Below, piece after piece: positions 6,877-13,125 of a stretch of DNA of 17,861 nucleotides. This DNA is from Candidatus Nomurabacteria bacterium (GTDB lineage Bacteria; Patescibacteriota; Minisyncoccia; Phycocordibacterales; UBA9973), in assembly GCA_023267245.1 (NCBI GenBank), contig JAHFNP010000006.1, positions 1-17,861 on the forward strand. Direction: 5' to 3'. The position numbers and the translations under genes are program-made. The notes beneath the pieces were generated by a model. That model did no database searches and was not told the origin of the DNA. It saw only the letters and a list, made by a program, of their open reading frames with translations. The number at the start of each line of letters is the position of its first letter. Position 1 is the stretch's first letter.

Positions 6877-7854
6877 TTATTTTTTTAACAATTGTAAAAC
6901 TAGTAGAATTATTTTATCTTTATGTTTCGGATCACTTTCAGCTACAAGCACTGTAAGTGACGTAAGCGCTGACGGAGTCAATTTTTGGATATCTAGGATA
7001 TTTGCCTGTTTTAAAAACCAGACAAAAGCAAAAGCACCTGACCGCTTGTTGCCATCAATAAACGGATGATTTTTCACCATGAAATACAAAAGATGCGCCG
7101 CTTTTTCTTCAACGGTCGGATAAAGCTCATTGCCACCGAACGACTGCATCACATTGCCGACGATTCCTGAGACTGATCCTATACTTCTTTCATGACCGAA
7201 TATATCTGTCGCTTCACCTTTTTCAATAAGAATTTTGCGAAGTTCAGCCAAATCTTTTGATATTTTCTCTGAAGTAAGACTAACTTTCTTTTTAGTAAGC
7301 TTTCCTTTTGGAAAAAGCTCTCTATCGTACGCATCAAGAGAGAGCCAAGTATCCGCGAAAAGAGATATGAGTTCTATTGCGTCTCCCGGACCCATAGTAG
7401 ACGAAGCGGGTAAAAGTTTTTTGATATCCTCTACAACACTCAAAAACTGTGAATAGTTTTTTGTAATGCGATTTTTATTTATAGCAAAACCGTCAACAAT
7501 ATATCCGCGAAGTGTTTTGGTCGCCCATATACGGAAATTGGTTCCCATTACGGAGTTTATTCTGTAACCTACTGCAATAATTGCATCTAAATTATAAAAC
7601 TTAATAGTTCTTTCAACTGTTCTTTTTCCTTCAATTTGAACTTGTAAGGATTCCTTACAAGTTGCTTTTATATTAAGCTCCTTGTCTTTAAAAATATTAT
7701 TAAGATGTAAGGTAACATTTTGTGGTGTAACATCAAACAATTGCGCTATTTGTGCCTGTGTAGCCCATACAGTTTCGCGCGTAAAATCACCACGGAGTTC
7801 AATGGCCCCACTTTTTGTTTGATAGATAACGACATTATTCTTGCCTTTTTTCAT
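6877..7854 (-). CDS. RhuM-type N-terminal domain fused to a Doc-like Fic domain
   Basis: Residues ~5-140 match the RhuM (virulence RhuM/DUF) type of protein: 'VWATQAQIAQLFDVTPQNVTLHLNNIF' is a helix-turn-helix-like segment, followed by 'FYNLDAIIAVGYRINSVMGTNFRIWATKTLRGYI'. Residues ~245-320 are a Fic/Doc fold with HPFIDGNKRSGA at 263-274. The GNKR sequence in place of GNGRxGR is the Doc variant; Doc of phage P1 phosphorylates EF-Tu rather than AMPylating. RhuM-Fic/Doc fusions are a known arrangement whose function is not established. No Phd-like antitoxin gene is adjacent. The start is supported by TATAAT ending exactly 6 nt before ATG 7854. It could be a toxin-like or defence protein. Confidence 0.9.
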   Translation of the reverse strand: MKKGKNNVVIYQTKSGAIELRGDFTRETVWATQAQIAQLFDVTPQNVTLHLNNIFKDKELNIKATCKESLQVQIEGKRTVERTIKFYNLDAIIAVGYRINSVMGTNFRIWATKTLRGYIVDGFAINKNRITKNYSQFLSVVEDIKKLLPASSTMGPGDAIELISLFADTWLSLDAYDRELFPKGKLTKKKVSLTSEKISKDLAELRKILIEKGEATDIFGHERSIGSVSGIVGNVMQSFGGNELYPTVEEKAAHLLYFMVKNHPFIDGNKRSGAFAFVWFLKQANILDIQKLTPSALTSLTVLVAESDPKHKDKIILLVLQLLKK

Positions 7855-7860
7855 ATCTTA

Positions 7861-7888
7861 ATTATAACAATAAGAGACAGTGAAACAA
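7861..7888 (-). promoter_or_regulatory. Promoter of the RhuM-Doc gene, leaderless
   Basis: Consensus TATAAT (7866-7861) ends 6 nt before ATG 7854, so +1 should be the A of the start codon. A partial -35, TTGTTT (7888-7883), lies 16 nt upstream. Confidence 0.7.
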
Positions 7889-7940
7889 ATACCGTTTACC
7901 CATTCGCACGAATAAGACAATGGGAAATTAGAGTATGGAT

Positions 7941-8207
7941 CTACAAAAACACCTCCAGCGCGCCTTCGCCGCCGTCTTGGAGTTTGGATTGGTTGAAGCG
8001 GATGTTTCTGGCGGTCAAATAATTCTTTACGAAATCCGGCAAGACAGGGCCGTTCTCGCTATTCAGCCCTTTGCCGACAATAACGCGGATGTGTTTATAT
8101 TCCCCTTCCTCGATAAGCTCATCAAGGATCACTTGGGCCTCATATGTCGTGTATCCATGAAGGTCGATAATAAACTCCGGTGTTTGGATGTATTTATTAT
8201 TGACCAT
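7941..8207 (-). CDS. Small Smr-domain protein
   Basis: An 88-residue protein consisting of little more than one Smr (small MutS-related) domain. The landmarks are in order: the N-terminal DLHGYT (15-20), VGKGLNS (44-50) in place of the usual (T/H)GxG loop, and the C-terminal GGEGALEVFL (79-88). Stand-alone Smr proteins are nucleases or RNA/DNA-binding proteins; E. coli SmrB, for example, cuts mRNA at collided ribosomes. Which activity this one has cannot be told from sequence. Its ATG lies 11 nt inside the preceding DUF3467-like gene, implying translational coupling. The gene ends 86 nt before the RhuM-Doc start with no obvious terminator. Confidence 0.9.
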   Translation of the reverse strand: MVNNKYIQTPEFIIDLHGYTTYEAQVILDELIEEGEYKHIRVIVGKGLNSENGPVLPDFVKNYLTARNIRFNQSKLQDGGEGALEVFL

Positions 8208-8478
8208 TATTTGGTTTGCCCAAATCTGCTGATTGAATCGGGCTCTGTATTTGAGGTGGGGTCATATCAATAACTCCAAATTGCTTCTCATAGTTCCCTA
8301 TTTGTCCGCTCATCCAGACAGAGATGCTCTTCATCATTTGAGGTGTAGATGCGAAAGAATCTAAGTTGTTACCCGAAGTAAGCGCAAACGAAAAAATTTC
8401 TTTGTTATAACCACCGATCGCTCCGTCGCAGAGCTTCTTTGGTAATTGGTTGATATCTATTTTTGTTGGATCAATCAT
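8197..8478 (-). CDS. DUF3467-like small protein
   Basis: The 93 residues contain 'GGYNKEIFSFALTSGN' (22-37), then 'FASTPQMMKSISVWM' and 'NYEKQFGVID' (~42-71). This follows the DUF3467 layout of a short beta segment, a helix after a conserved proline, and a terminal 'YE..FG.I'. The last 20 residues (PPQIQSPIQSADLGKPNNGQ) look disordered. The function of the family is unknown. The gene overlaps the Smr gene by 11 nt, so the two proteins are probably made together. A weak TAATAT box (8495-8490) lies 11 nt upstream of the ATG. The family assignment comes from pattern resemblance only. Confidence 0.75.
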   Translation of the reverse strand: MIDPTKIDINQLPKKLCDGAIGGYNKEIFSFALTSGNNLDSFASTPQMMKSISVWMSGQIGNYEKQFGVIDMTPPQIQSPIQSADLGKPNNGQ

Positions 8479-8515
8479 ACTTAATTTAAATATTAGTTAA
8501 TAAACATTTACATTC

Positions 8516-9073
8516 CTATCTTATACCAGTATCTACATCGAAATCCAATGTTGTGGTTTCGAAAGATACGACGGTAAAAGGTTTCTTCTCACCTGGACCA
8601 ATGCCAGCCGGCTGTATTTGTGCAAAATATTTCCCCGGACCGAGAGTGATTTTGTAATTGCCATTCGTATCGAGATGCGTGCGCGCAACTATCGTAACGC
8701 TATCACTCGCGTAGATGACTGCCTCGCGCGAGGTATAAGCCTCCGGTGGCGTCGGGCACGGCTGGTCAACCCTCTCGACCGGACAATTCGGCCCGATCGT
8801 CACATACCCGGCGGCATATCCGGCGGCGATTTTTTTTATCGGGGTTGGCGGACTAGGCGGAGTATTAATTACAGGACACGGAGCAAATTCACAACTGGGC
8901 CCTGTCCGGCCGACAGCTGAACCATCGGGGCAAATCTTGGCTTCCTGAGTGCAGGCGACCGGACGCTCGAAGCCGACTCCGTTATCTGCGCCCTTTTGCA
9001 TGTTGAAACCCCACGCGCCTAAACCGACAAGAATAACAGCTCCCAACGCAATGAATAATAATTTAATTTTCAT
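8516..9073 (-). CDS. Membrane-anchored extracytoplasmic protein with Cys knot and prealbumin-like domain
   Basis: The 185-residue protein begins with a hydrophobic segment (4-23) that has no lipobox cysteine, so it is probably an uncleaved anchor. Residues 40-68 carry four cysteines in 'C..EAKICPDGSAVGRTGPSCEFAPC' (C41, C48, C61, C66), a motif I know from Parcubacteria secreted proteins. A Pro-rich spacer follows, then 'GYVTIGPNCPVERVDQPCPTPPEAY' with C97 and C106, and a beta-sandwich resembling carboxypeptidase regulatory domains (~115-182, 'TNGNYKITLGPGKYFAQI'). It is likely an exported binding or structural protein; the ligand is unknown. TATAAT ends exactly 6 nt before ATG 9073, inside the 15-nt gap after the VanY gene. 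Confidence 0.85.
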   Translation of the reverse strand: MKIKLLFIALGAVILVGLGAWGFNMQKGADNGVGFERPVACTQEAKICPDGSAVGRTGPSCEFAPCPVINTPPSPPTPIKKIAAGYAAGYVTIGPNCPVERVDQPCPTPPEAYTSREAVIYASDSVTIVARTHLDTNGNYKITLGPGKYFAQIQPAGIGPGEKKPFTVVSFETTTLDFDVDTGIR

Positions 9074-9079
9074 ATTTAT

Positions 9080-9085
9080 ATTATA
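9080..9085 (-). promoter_or_regulatory. -10 box for the anchored protein, leaderless
   Basis: TATAAT at 9085-9080 is followed by 6 nt and ATG 9073. No convincing -35 is visible, since that region is inside the end of the VanY gene. The gene can also be reached by read-through from the EngB-VanY operon. Confidence 0.5.
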
Positions 9086-9088
9086 AAA

Positions 9089-9982
9089 CTAATCAAAAAT
9101 ATTAGCTAAATAAGTATTGATCTCACGCTGATCCATGTCATAGAAATACCGGCCGTCATTGTAAAGTCTTTGGGCCAATGCGACGCCGACAAATCTCCAG
9201 TGCCACGGCTCGTATTGATAATAAATATTGGTTTGAGGATATGAGAGGATAAATCCGTACTTTTGGGCATTGTTGACGAGCCAGACATACTCCGGAGTTT
9301 TGTTAAAGCCGACAAAAGTATCGGCGGTCGCCGGCGTAGCGAAGTCGACTGCTGTGCCGAGCTGATGTTCGGAGTATCCCTGCTCGGCCGAGAATTGATT
9401 GGCAGTCCCCGCGCCATAGGTAAATTTATAAGCTGACTTGAGGACCGACTGCTCAGAAAAAGTGCGGTAAGCCGAGACGACGCCCAAGTTCAGTCCAGCT
9501 GCTTTCGCATCAAGGAATAATTTCTCAAGATATGGCGAGACGCCAACATGGATCCTGAGGATTTTATCTTTCACAAAAGTGAAGGCTGGATTGATCCCAG
9601 TGATCTCGGTCGGTATGTAGTGTTCATTCAAGAAATAAGTTTTTGAATATTTCAGCAAAAGTTCCGGATCGGCCTTGCTCAATTTATCGAGCGCGCTGAC
9701 TGTGCCGGAAATTTCTCCGATTTGTTTCTGGATATTGGTGCTCTTGCTTAGATTTTCATCTTGGATGACCTGTAATTCCGTTTCCAAGTTGCCGATCCGG
9801 CTTTCGAGTCCCTCTTTGTCGATTTTTCCCACCTGAATATTTTGCTGCAGGGTTGAAATTTGGCTCAGCAAATAATGTCGGCGGTATTCGGAAAATCCGA
9901 CGATGTCGCCGATAAGAATCAAGGCGAGTATCGCTCCGAGCACATGTCTTTTTGTAAAAATTTTAGGAAATAATGGCGGCAT
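9089..9982 (-). CDS. VanY/DacB-type D,D-carboxypeptidase (peptidase M15B) with N-terminal anchor
   Basis: This predicted zinc peptidase trims the terminal D-Ala from peptidoglycan stem peptides outside the membrane. Residues 13-30 form a membrane anchor, ~38-105 a coiled coil (QISTLQQNIQ..LESRIGNLETELQ), and ~120-285 the VanY domain. The signature residues are visible: SAYRTFSEQ at 170-178, the zinc-binding SEHQLGTAVDFA at 204-215 (H206, D213), and EPWHWRF at 258-264 (H261). It begins 5 nt after the EngB stop codon, so it belongs to the 74-aa/EngB/VanY operon. The coiled-coil spacer between anchor and enzyme is longer than in the minimal family members and may hold the domain away from the membrane. 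Confidence 0.93.
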   Translation of the reverse strand: MPPLFPKIFTKRHVLGAILALILIGDIVGFSEYRRHYLLSQISTLQQNIQVGKIDKEGLESRIGNLETELQVIQDENLSKSTNIQKQIGEISGTVSALDKLSKADPELLLKYSKTYFLNEHYIPTEITGINPAFTFVKDKILRIHVGVSPYLEKLFLDAKAAGLNLGVVSAYRTFSEQSVLKSAYKFTYGAGTANQFSAEQGYSEHQLGTAVDFATPATADTFVGFNKTPEYVWLVNNAQKYGFILSYPQTNIYYQYEPWHWRFVGVALAQRLYNDGRYFYDMDQREINTYLANIFD

Positions 9983-9987
9983 ATAAT

Positions 9988-10524
9988 TTATTTCAAAAGT
10001 TCATCTATTAATTCTTGGACGCCTTTTTTATTTTCGGCCGAATACGGGATGATCTTGTGCGGGCCGATAACTTCTCGGATTTTTTTAAACTGTTTGCTGT
10101 ATAAGGAACTTTTTATTTTGTCTATCTTGTTCGCGACGACGACAATATTTTTGCCGTGGGATTCTAAGGTCTGCAACATTTCCAAATCGGGCTCAGTTGG
10201 GCCGACAAAGGCGTCTATGATCAGCACGACTTTCTTCTGCTTATATTCCAAGTTGAAAAGGTACCAATTGATCAATTGGAAGATCTTTTCCCGCGCGTCT
10301 TTGCTCAACTTAGCGTAGCCATAGCCCGGCAGGTCGATAAAGTAGGCAGAGTCATTGATCAAGAATACATTGATCTCTGTAGTTAAGCCGGGGAAAGAAC
10401 TGGTCTTGGCTAGGCCTTTATTGTTGGTCAGAGAATTGATCACGGAAGACTTGCCGACATTTGAGCGCCCGATAAAAGCGATCTGCGGCGTGCCGTCCGC
10501 CAACACTCCGTCCGTCCCAACCAA
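9988..10524 (-). CDS. engB: Ribosome biogenesis GTP-binding protein YsxC/EngB
   Basis: This small GTPase is needed for 50S subunit assembly. All G motifs are present, numbered from the TTG used here: G1 GRSNVGKS at 19-26, a threonine-containing switch I (PGLTTE, 45-50), G3 DLPG at 64-67, G4 NKID at 132-135, and G5 SAE at 162-164. The start is uncertain. The only ordinary start codon in frame is TTG 10524, but the in-frame upstream codons read N-S-A-K-F-V-K-G, which resembles the 'A.FV...' strand with which EngB proteins usually begin. The real start may therefore be a rare ATA at 10551 or ATT at 10566; the latter overlaps the preceding TAA by one base. Confidence 0.93.
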   Translation of the reverse strand: MVGTDGVLADGTPQIAFIGRSNVGKSSVINSLTNNKGLAKTSSFPGLTTEINVFLINDSAYFIDLPGYGYAKLSKDAREKIFQLINWYLFNLEYKQKKVVLIIDAFVGPTEPDLEMLQTLESHGKNIVVVANKIDKIKSSLYSKQFKKIREVIGPHKIIPYSAENKKGVQELIDELLK

Positions 10525-10565
10525 TCCCTTTACAAACTTTGCCGAATTTATATTACCGTGATTAA

Positions 10566-10790
10566 TTAGTCTCGCATCAGCTTCTGGATCTCGCCTTGAT
10601 GAAGTCTCATCACTTCCATCGCCGCGGCCATCTCGCTCTTGCCTTCTTTCTTTTTCTGCTCAATTTCCTTGGAAATCCTCTTGAAAAGCTCCGGATCGCG
10701 GTCGATCATCTTGGTCGCTAGCTCGATCTGCTCCGGTGTTGCGCCCTTGGCCTTCATCATTTGTTTTACGAAAAATGTTTTTATAGACAT
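10566..10790 (-). CDS. Small helical protein, operon leader before engB
   Basis: The 74-residue protein from ATG 10790 begins MSIKTFFVKQMMKAKGATPEQ and continues as charged helices (MIDRDPELFKRISKEIEQKKKEG) to 'HQGEIQKLMRD'. I do not recognise a named family. The 'G.TPEQ....' start followed by 'DPELF..I..E......' resembles short CPR proteins annotated as hypothetical. A longer in-frame ATG at 10841 is rejected because an almost ideal promoter lies between the two and places +1 on the A of ATG 10790. The TAA at 10566 touches the possible ATT start of engB, so the two are probably co-translated. It may act with ribosome assembly by association only. Confidence 0.8.
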   Translation of the reverse strand: MSIKTFFVKQMMKAKGATPEQIELATKMIDRDPELFKRISKEIEQKKKEGKSEMAAAMEVMRLHQGEIQKLMRD

Positions 10791-10796
10791 AGGAAA

Positions 10797-10825
10797 ATCA
10801 TACCAAAATATCTCGGTTCTGGCAA
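10797..10825 (-). promoter_or_regulatory. Strong leaderless promoter of the 74-aa/engB/vanY operon
   Basis: TTGCCA (10825-10820), 17 nt, and an extended -10 TGG-TATGAT (hexamer 10802-10797), then 6 nt to ATG 10790. It has both a -35 and the TGn element and is the clearest leaderless promoter of the window. Confidence 0.8.
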
Positions 10826-10829
10826 AAGT

Positions 10830-10862
10830 AAAAAAAATCACCCCGATTTAGATCGGGGTGAT
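10830..10862 (-). terminator. Intrinsic terminator after the 160-aa gene
   Basis: An 11-bp perfect stem, 10837-10847 with 10852-10862 (ATCACCCCGAT arm), and a 4-nt loop. In minus-strand RNA it is followed by a run of eight U (plus-strand A tract 10830-10837). It starts 6 nt past the stop codon of the 160-aa gene. Confidence 0.92.
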
Positions 10863-10868
10863 TAAAGT

Positions 10869-11351
10869 TTAAAAAAATATCCGCGAGCCGACAACCTGAA
10901 CCTCTGTTCCCGGTTTATTTCCAACTGGAGACATCTTGGCGTACCATTTGCCTTTTTCTTTAAAAAAAGACTGGTAAAAAAATTTATAATTTTTACCAAA
11001 GACAAAAAATATATTCATGTGGCCGTCATCCAGTAATAATTTTTCTTTGCCTTTTATATGCTGAAGACAAACTTCATAAACATAGACCGGATTATAAATC
11101 CCGAAAATTCCCCTATTGATAGCGATATTCCAGAGGTCTTCTGTGAGCATAGAATCAAAGAGATTATAACCTTTTGACATTCTGGGAGCGCAAGGCTCGA
11201 CAACATTTTCCAAGGCGTCCAGATTGAAGGAAACCTTGTGAAAAATGCTCCAAAGTTTTTCATCATTAAACATTTCTTTAACAATAAAATTTGTACTTGT
11301 TCCAACTAATTGCATGGAACATGCCTGCTTTAAAATTGAGTGGCTGTTCAT
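10869..11351 (-). CDS. Hypothetical protein, 160 aa
   Basis: I do not recognise this protein. It is globular, rich in aromatic residues and cysteines, without signal peptide or membrane segment. The C-terminal part is beta-like (NIFFVFGKNYKFFYQSFF.EKGKWYAKMSPVG). The start may be ATG 11351 or the in-frame ATG 11315 (MQLVGTSTNF). The first is preceded by a possible TTGAGT/17/TAAATT promoter (11396-11368). The second would drop a stretch that contains one copy of a short direct repeat spanning the start codon. It is a single-gene unit ended by a strong terminator. Codon use does not stand out from its neighbours. Function is unknown. Confidence 0.75.
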   Translation of the reverse strand: MNSHSILKQACSMQLVGTSTNFIVKEMFNDEKLWSIFHKVSFNLDALENVVEPCAPRMSKGYNLFDSMLTEDLWNIAINRGIFGIYNPVYVYEVCLQHIKGKEKLLLDDGHMNIFFVFGKNYKFFYQSFFKEKGKWYAKMSPVGNKPGTEVQVVGSRIFF

Positions 11352-11359
11352 GGCTGTTC
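11341..11359. repeat. Tandem 9-bp direct repeat over a start codon
   Basis: TGGCTGTTC occurs at 11341-11349 and again at 11351-11359, separated by one base. The duplication covers codons 1-4 of the 160-aa gene and its upstream flank, so ATG 11351 sits inside it. It could be a replication slip. Confidence 0.7.
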
Positions 11360-11367
11360 TGTTTTTT

Positions 11368-11396
11368 AATTTATGTCAATTTCTATTCTGACTCAA
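11368..11396 (-). promoter_or_regulatory. Possible promoter of the 160-aa gene
   Basis: TTGAGT (11396-11391), 17 nt, TAAATT (11373-11368), giving a leader of about 10 nt before ATG 11351. A perfect TTGACA at 11379-11374 also occurs but has no -10 at a suitable distance. Confidence 0.4.
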
Positions 11397-11422
11397 AATT
11401 AACATATCTTTACCTGCATGTC

Positions 11423-11442
11423 AAAAAATATTAAGCCTTAAT
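11423..11442 (-). terminator. Weak hairpin plus U run after the 277-aa gene
   Basis: In minus-strand RNA a 5-bp stem AUUAA/UUAAU around GGC overlaps the TAA stop and is followed by A and six U (plus-strand A run 11423-11428). The stem is short and AT-rich, so termination here is doubtful. Confidence 0.3.
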
Positions 11443-12271
11443 TATTGTTTCCATAAGCTTCATTACTCTTGGCTCTTTCAAGCATAAGTTCATAATCATA
11501 TTTAGATTGAACCTTTAAATTAAAGAGACTTTCCTTTCTATTTATTTTTATTAGAACTTTTTCAGCATTTGGGATATCTCTCATTTTTATAAGCTGTCTA
11601 AAAATTACTTCAAGATAATGAAAAATTTCACTATCATCAAAAGGATGGTATGTAATATTCTCCAAAGATTCTAAGCGATCTAGGGCTTGAAGCGAACGAT
11701 TGCCACCGATGTTCAACAAAGAATCCATAATTGCTTCTTCAAAAATATAAATGCGAATGGAAACTTCGACATCTTCAGCATTTTTTACAAATTCTTTCCT
11801 TGCTTTATCCAGCTCTTTGTTTGTAAATCTTAAAATTTCTTCTTTTCTCTGCTTATTATCTTCCACTCTGAATATTTTATTCAATTCGACATCCCTGAAT
11901 CGATTGGCAAGCTTTGCTAAATTAACTGTCTCTTTGTTAATATTTCTCCTTTTTTGATTGAATTTTCTCACATATGCCTCAGCCAGAATATCCTGCTTAT
12001 TCTCTTGAAGACGGATAAGCATTTTATAATATTCAACATTTAATTTCTCCAATGAAGCATCGAGACTTTTTTCATCTTTCAGTATATCTTTAATTTCTTT
12101 CATAGTATCAATTTCCTTATTTTCCCTCTGAGCTTCATTTAAATCATTCTCAATAAGATCGGATCTTTCTTTGATTCCATGCCAAAAAATATCTGCTTCA
12201 TTAAGCAACTTATCTAGCTTATTTTGGTTGATGTCCTCCGGAAATTTAGAGCCGGAAAATTTTTCAGACAT
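11438..12271 (-). CDS. Hypothetical helical/coiled-coil protein, 277 aa
   Basis: The protein is predicted cytoplasmic and almost wholly helical, with a high charge content and heptad-like runs at ~15-105 (LDKLLNEADIFWHGIKE.., EKLNVEYYKMLIRLQENK) and ~105-170 (RKFNQKRRNINKETVNLAKLANRF). The C-terminal third (LLNIGGNRSLQALDRLESL.., HYLEVIFRQLIKMRDIPNAEKVLIKI) has the spacing of helical-hairpin repeats of the TPR kind. I recognise no family. It begins 6 nt after the stop of the Cys-rich gene and is probably co-transcribed from the divergent promoter at 12507-12514. The base composition is more AT-rich than in the engB operon. Confidence 0.75.
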   Translation of the reverse strand: MSEKFSGSKFPEDINQNKLDKLLNEADIFWHGIKERSDLIENDLNEAQRENKEIDTMKEIKDILKDEKSLDASLEKLNVEYYKMLIRLQENKQDILAEAYVRKFNQKRRNINKETVNLAKLANRFRDVELNKIFRVEDNKQRKEEILRFTNKELDKARKEFVKNAEDVEVSIRIYIFEEAIMDSLLNIGGNRSLQALDRLESLENITYHPFDDSEIFHYLEVIFRQLIKMRDIPNAEKVLIKINRKESLFNLKVQSKYDYELMLERAKSNEAYGNNN

Positions 12272-12277
12272 AATTTA

Positions 12278-12499
12278 TTAACCTTCAATTTCAGGTTTAA
12301 AAGCTTCGACTTCGCAGCCGCCTTCTTGTTTGCACAACTTGCCGCAATCTAGACAAGCATTGATGAGACCTGAGTGCAGGCCGTCAGTGCAATTGCACTC
12401 TAAAAAAGTATGTCCATGATTTGGACAGTTCATATCAGCACAAATACCCGGATTCTCCGACACTGCTCCGCAACCGCCTATACATATATAATGTTTCAT
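12278..12499 (-). CDS. Small Cys-rich protein, probable zinc-binding
   Basis: From ATG 12499 the protein is 73 residues long with ten cysteines (6, 10, 20, 25, 35, 37, 49, 52, 56, 62) and histidines at 28, 30 and 42. They are grouped as CxxxC, C(x4)CPxHGH, CxC and CxxCxxxC. 'MKHYICxGGCG' followed by 'CPNHGH..xECxCTDGxH' is a pattern I associate with CPR genomes, without a known function. Two or three metal sites are plausible, and it has no export signal. The in-frame ATG at 12535 is rejected because the -10 box lies downstream of it. It is divergent to the uracil-DNA glycosylase and precedes the 277-aa gene by 6 nt. Confidence 0.85.
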   Translation of the reverse strand: MKHYICIGGCGAVSENPGICADMNCPNHGHTFLECNCTDGLHSGLINACLDCGKLCKQEGGCEVEAFKPEIEG

Positions 12500-12506
12500 A
12501 ATGTGT

Positions 12507-12514
12507 ATTATAAT
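12507..12514. promoter_or_regulatory. Palindromic shared -10 element driving two divergent leaderless genes
   Basis: ATTATAAT (12507-12514) is its own reverse complement and contains TATAAT on both strands: plus 12509-12514, minus 12512-12507. On the plus strand the glycosylase ATG 12521 follows after 6 nt. On the minus strand ATG 12499 follows after 7 nt. The two start codons are thus only 21 nt apart. A partial -35 for the minus direction is TTGTAC at 12535-12530; none is clear for the plus direction. Confidence 0.75.
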
Positions 12515-12520
12515 AGTTCC

Positions 12521-13111
12521 ATGTCCAAAGTACAAGAATTAGAAAAACTCCACAAAAAATGGTTCAAAAAGTGCCAATGCGCCCTAAAAGAAACTGCTAC
12601 AAGGCCTGTCCCCGGCTACGGTAATCCTGAGGCTCAAATCGTTTTCATCGGCGAAGCCCCAGGAAAACAGGAAGATATCCAGGGTCGACCTTTTATCGGC
12701 GCGGCCGGTAAATTCCTAGATGAAATGCTCGGGACGATCAAAATGAAACGCGAGTATATTTATATAACCAACATCGTCAAATATCGCCCGCCTAATAATA
12801 GAGATCCCCTGCCGAAAGAAAAAGAAGATTGTATCGACTGGCTCTATGATGAGCTCAACCTGATCAAGCCGAAACTGATCATCTTTCTGGGCAGGCACTC
12901 GATGAGCAACTTTTTCCCTGATCAAAAAATATCCGAAGCGCACGGCAAGCTCTTAATAAAGAAATTCAAGAATATAAAAACTGAAAATTTTCTGCCTCTT
13001 TATCACCCTGCCGCCGCGCTGTATAACGGAGGCATGAGAAAGACGCTGATCGCTGATTTCAAAAAGATCCCAAAAATTTTAGAGAAAATTAAAAATAAAA
13101 ACCCCCAATAG
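12521..13111 (+). CDS. Family 4-type uracil-DNA glycosylase with altered Fe-S cysteines
   Basis: The enzyme excises uracil from DNA in base-excision repair. The 196 residues from ATG 12521 carry GEAPG (44-48), QGRPFIG (54-60), TNIVKYRPPNNRDP (83-96), LGRH (123-126) and HPAAAL (162-167), the family 4/5 set. Family 4 enzymes normally hold a 4Fe-4S cluster with CxxC near the N-terminus, a Cys in 'KCRPP' and a further Cys after it. Here the first pair is C18-Q-C20, the 'KCRPP' cysteine is Tyr88, and C104 remains, so cluster binding is doubtful. The start follows from TATAAT 6 nt upstream, and longer in-frame starts are rejected. It is the only plus-strand gene and converges on the NADH dehydrogenase gene 14 nt away. 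Confidence 0.93.
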   Translation: MSKVQELEKLHKKWFKKCQCALKETATRPVPGYGNPEAQIVFIGEAPGKQEDIQGRPFIGAAGKFLDEMLGTIKMKREYIYITNIVKYRPPNNRDPLPKEKEDCIDWLYDELNLIKPKLIIFLGRHSMSNFFPDQKISEAHGKLLIKKFKNIKTENFLPLYHPAAALYNGGMRKTLIADFKKIPKILEKIKNKNPQ

Positions 13112-13119
13112 GGTGGGGC
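13086..13119 (-). terminator. Possible terminator of the NADH dehydrogenase gene
   Basis: In minus-strand RNA, GCCCCACCCUAUUGGGGG can pair CCCC with GGGG (or CCC with GGG around UAUU), followed by GUUUUUAUUUUUAAUUUU. It lies in the last codons of the convergent glycosylase gene. The stem is imperfect. Confidence 0.45.
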
Positions 13120-13125
13120 AAGTAA

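Noticed and set aside
10791..10841. Longer N-terminus for the 74-aa protein from ATG 10841
   Set aside because: It overlaps the upstream terminator stem and the whole promoter of the gene.
12410..12520. Longer N-terminus for the glycosylase from ATG 12410
   Set aside because: This would read through the divergent gene and promoter. ATG 12521 is 6 nt after TATAAT and the homologous sequence begins near there.
12500..12535. Longer N-terminus for the Cys-rich protein from ATG 12535
   Set aside because: The TATAAT box at 12512-12507 lies downstream of that codon, and the extra residues would be encoded by promoter DNA; ATG 12499 fits the family start.
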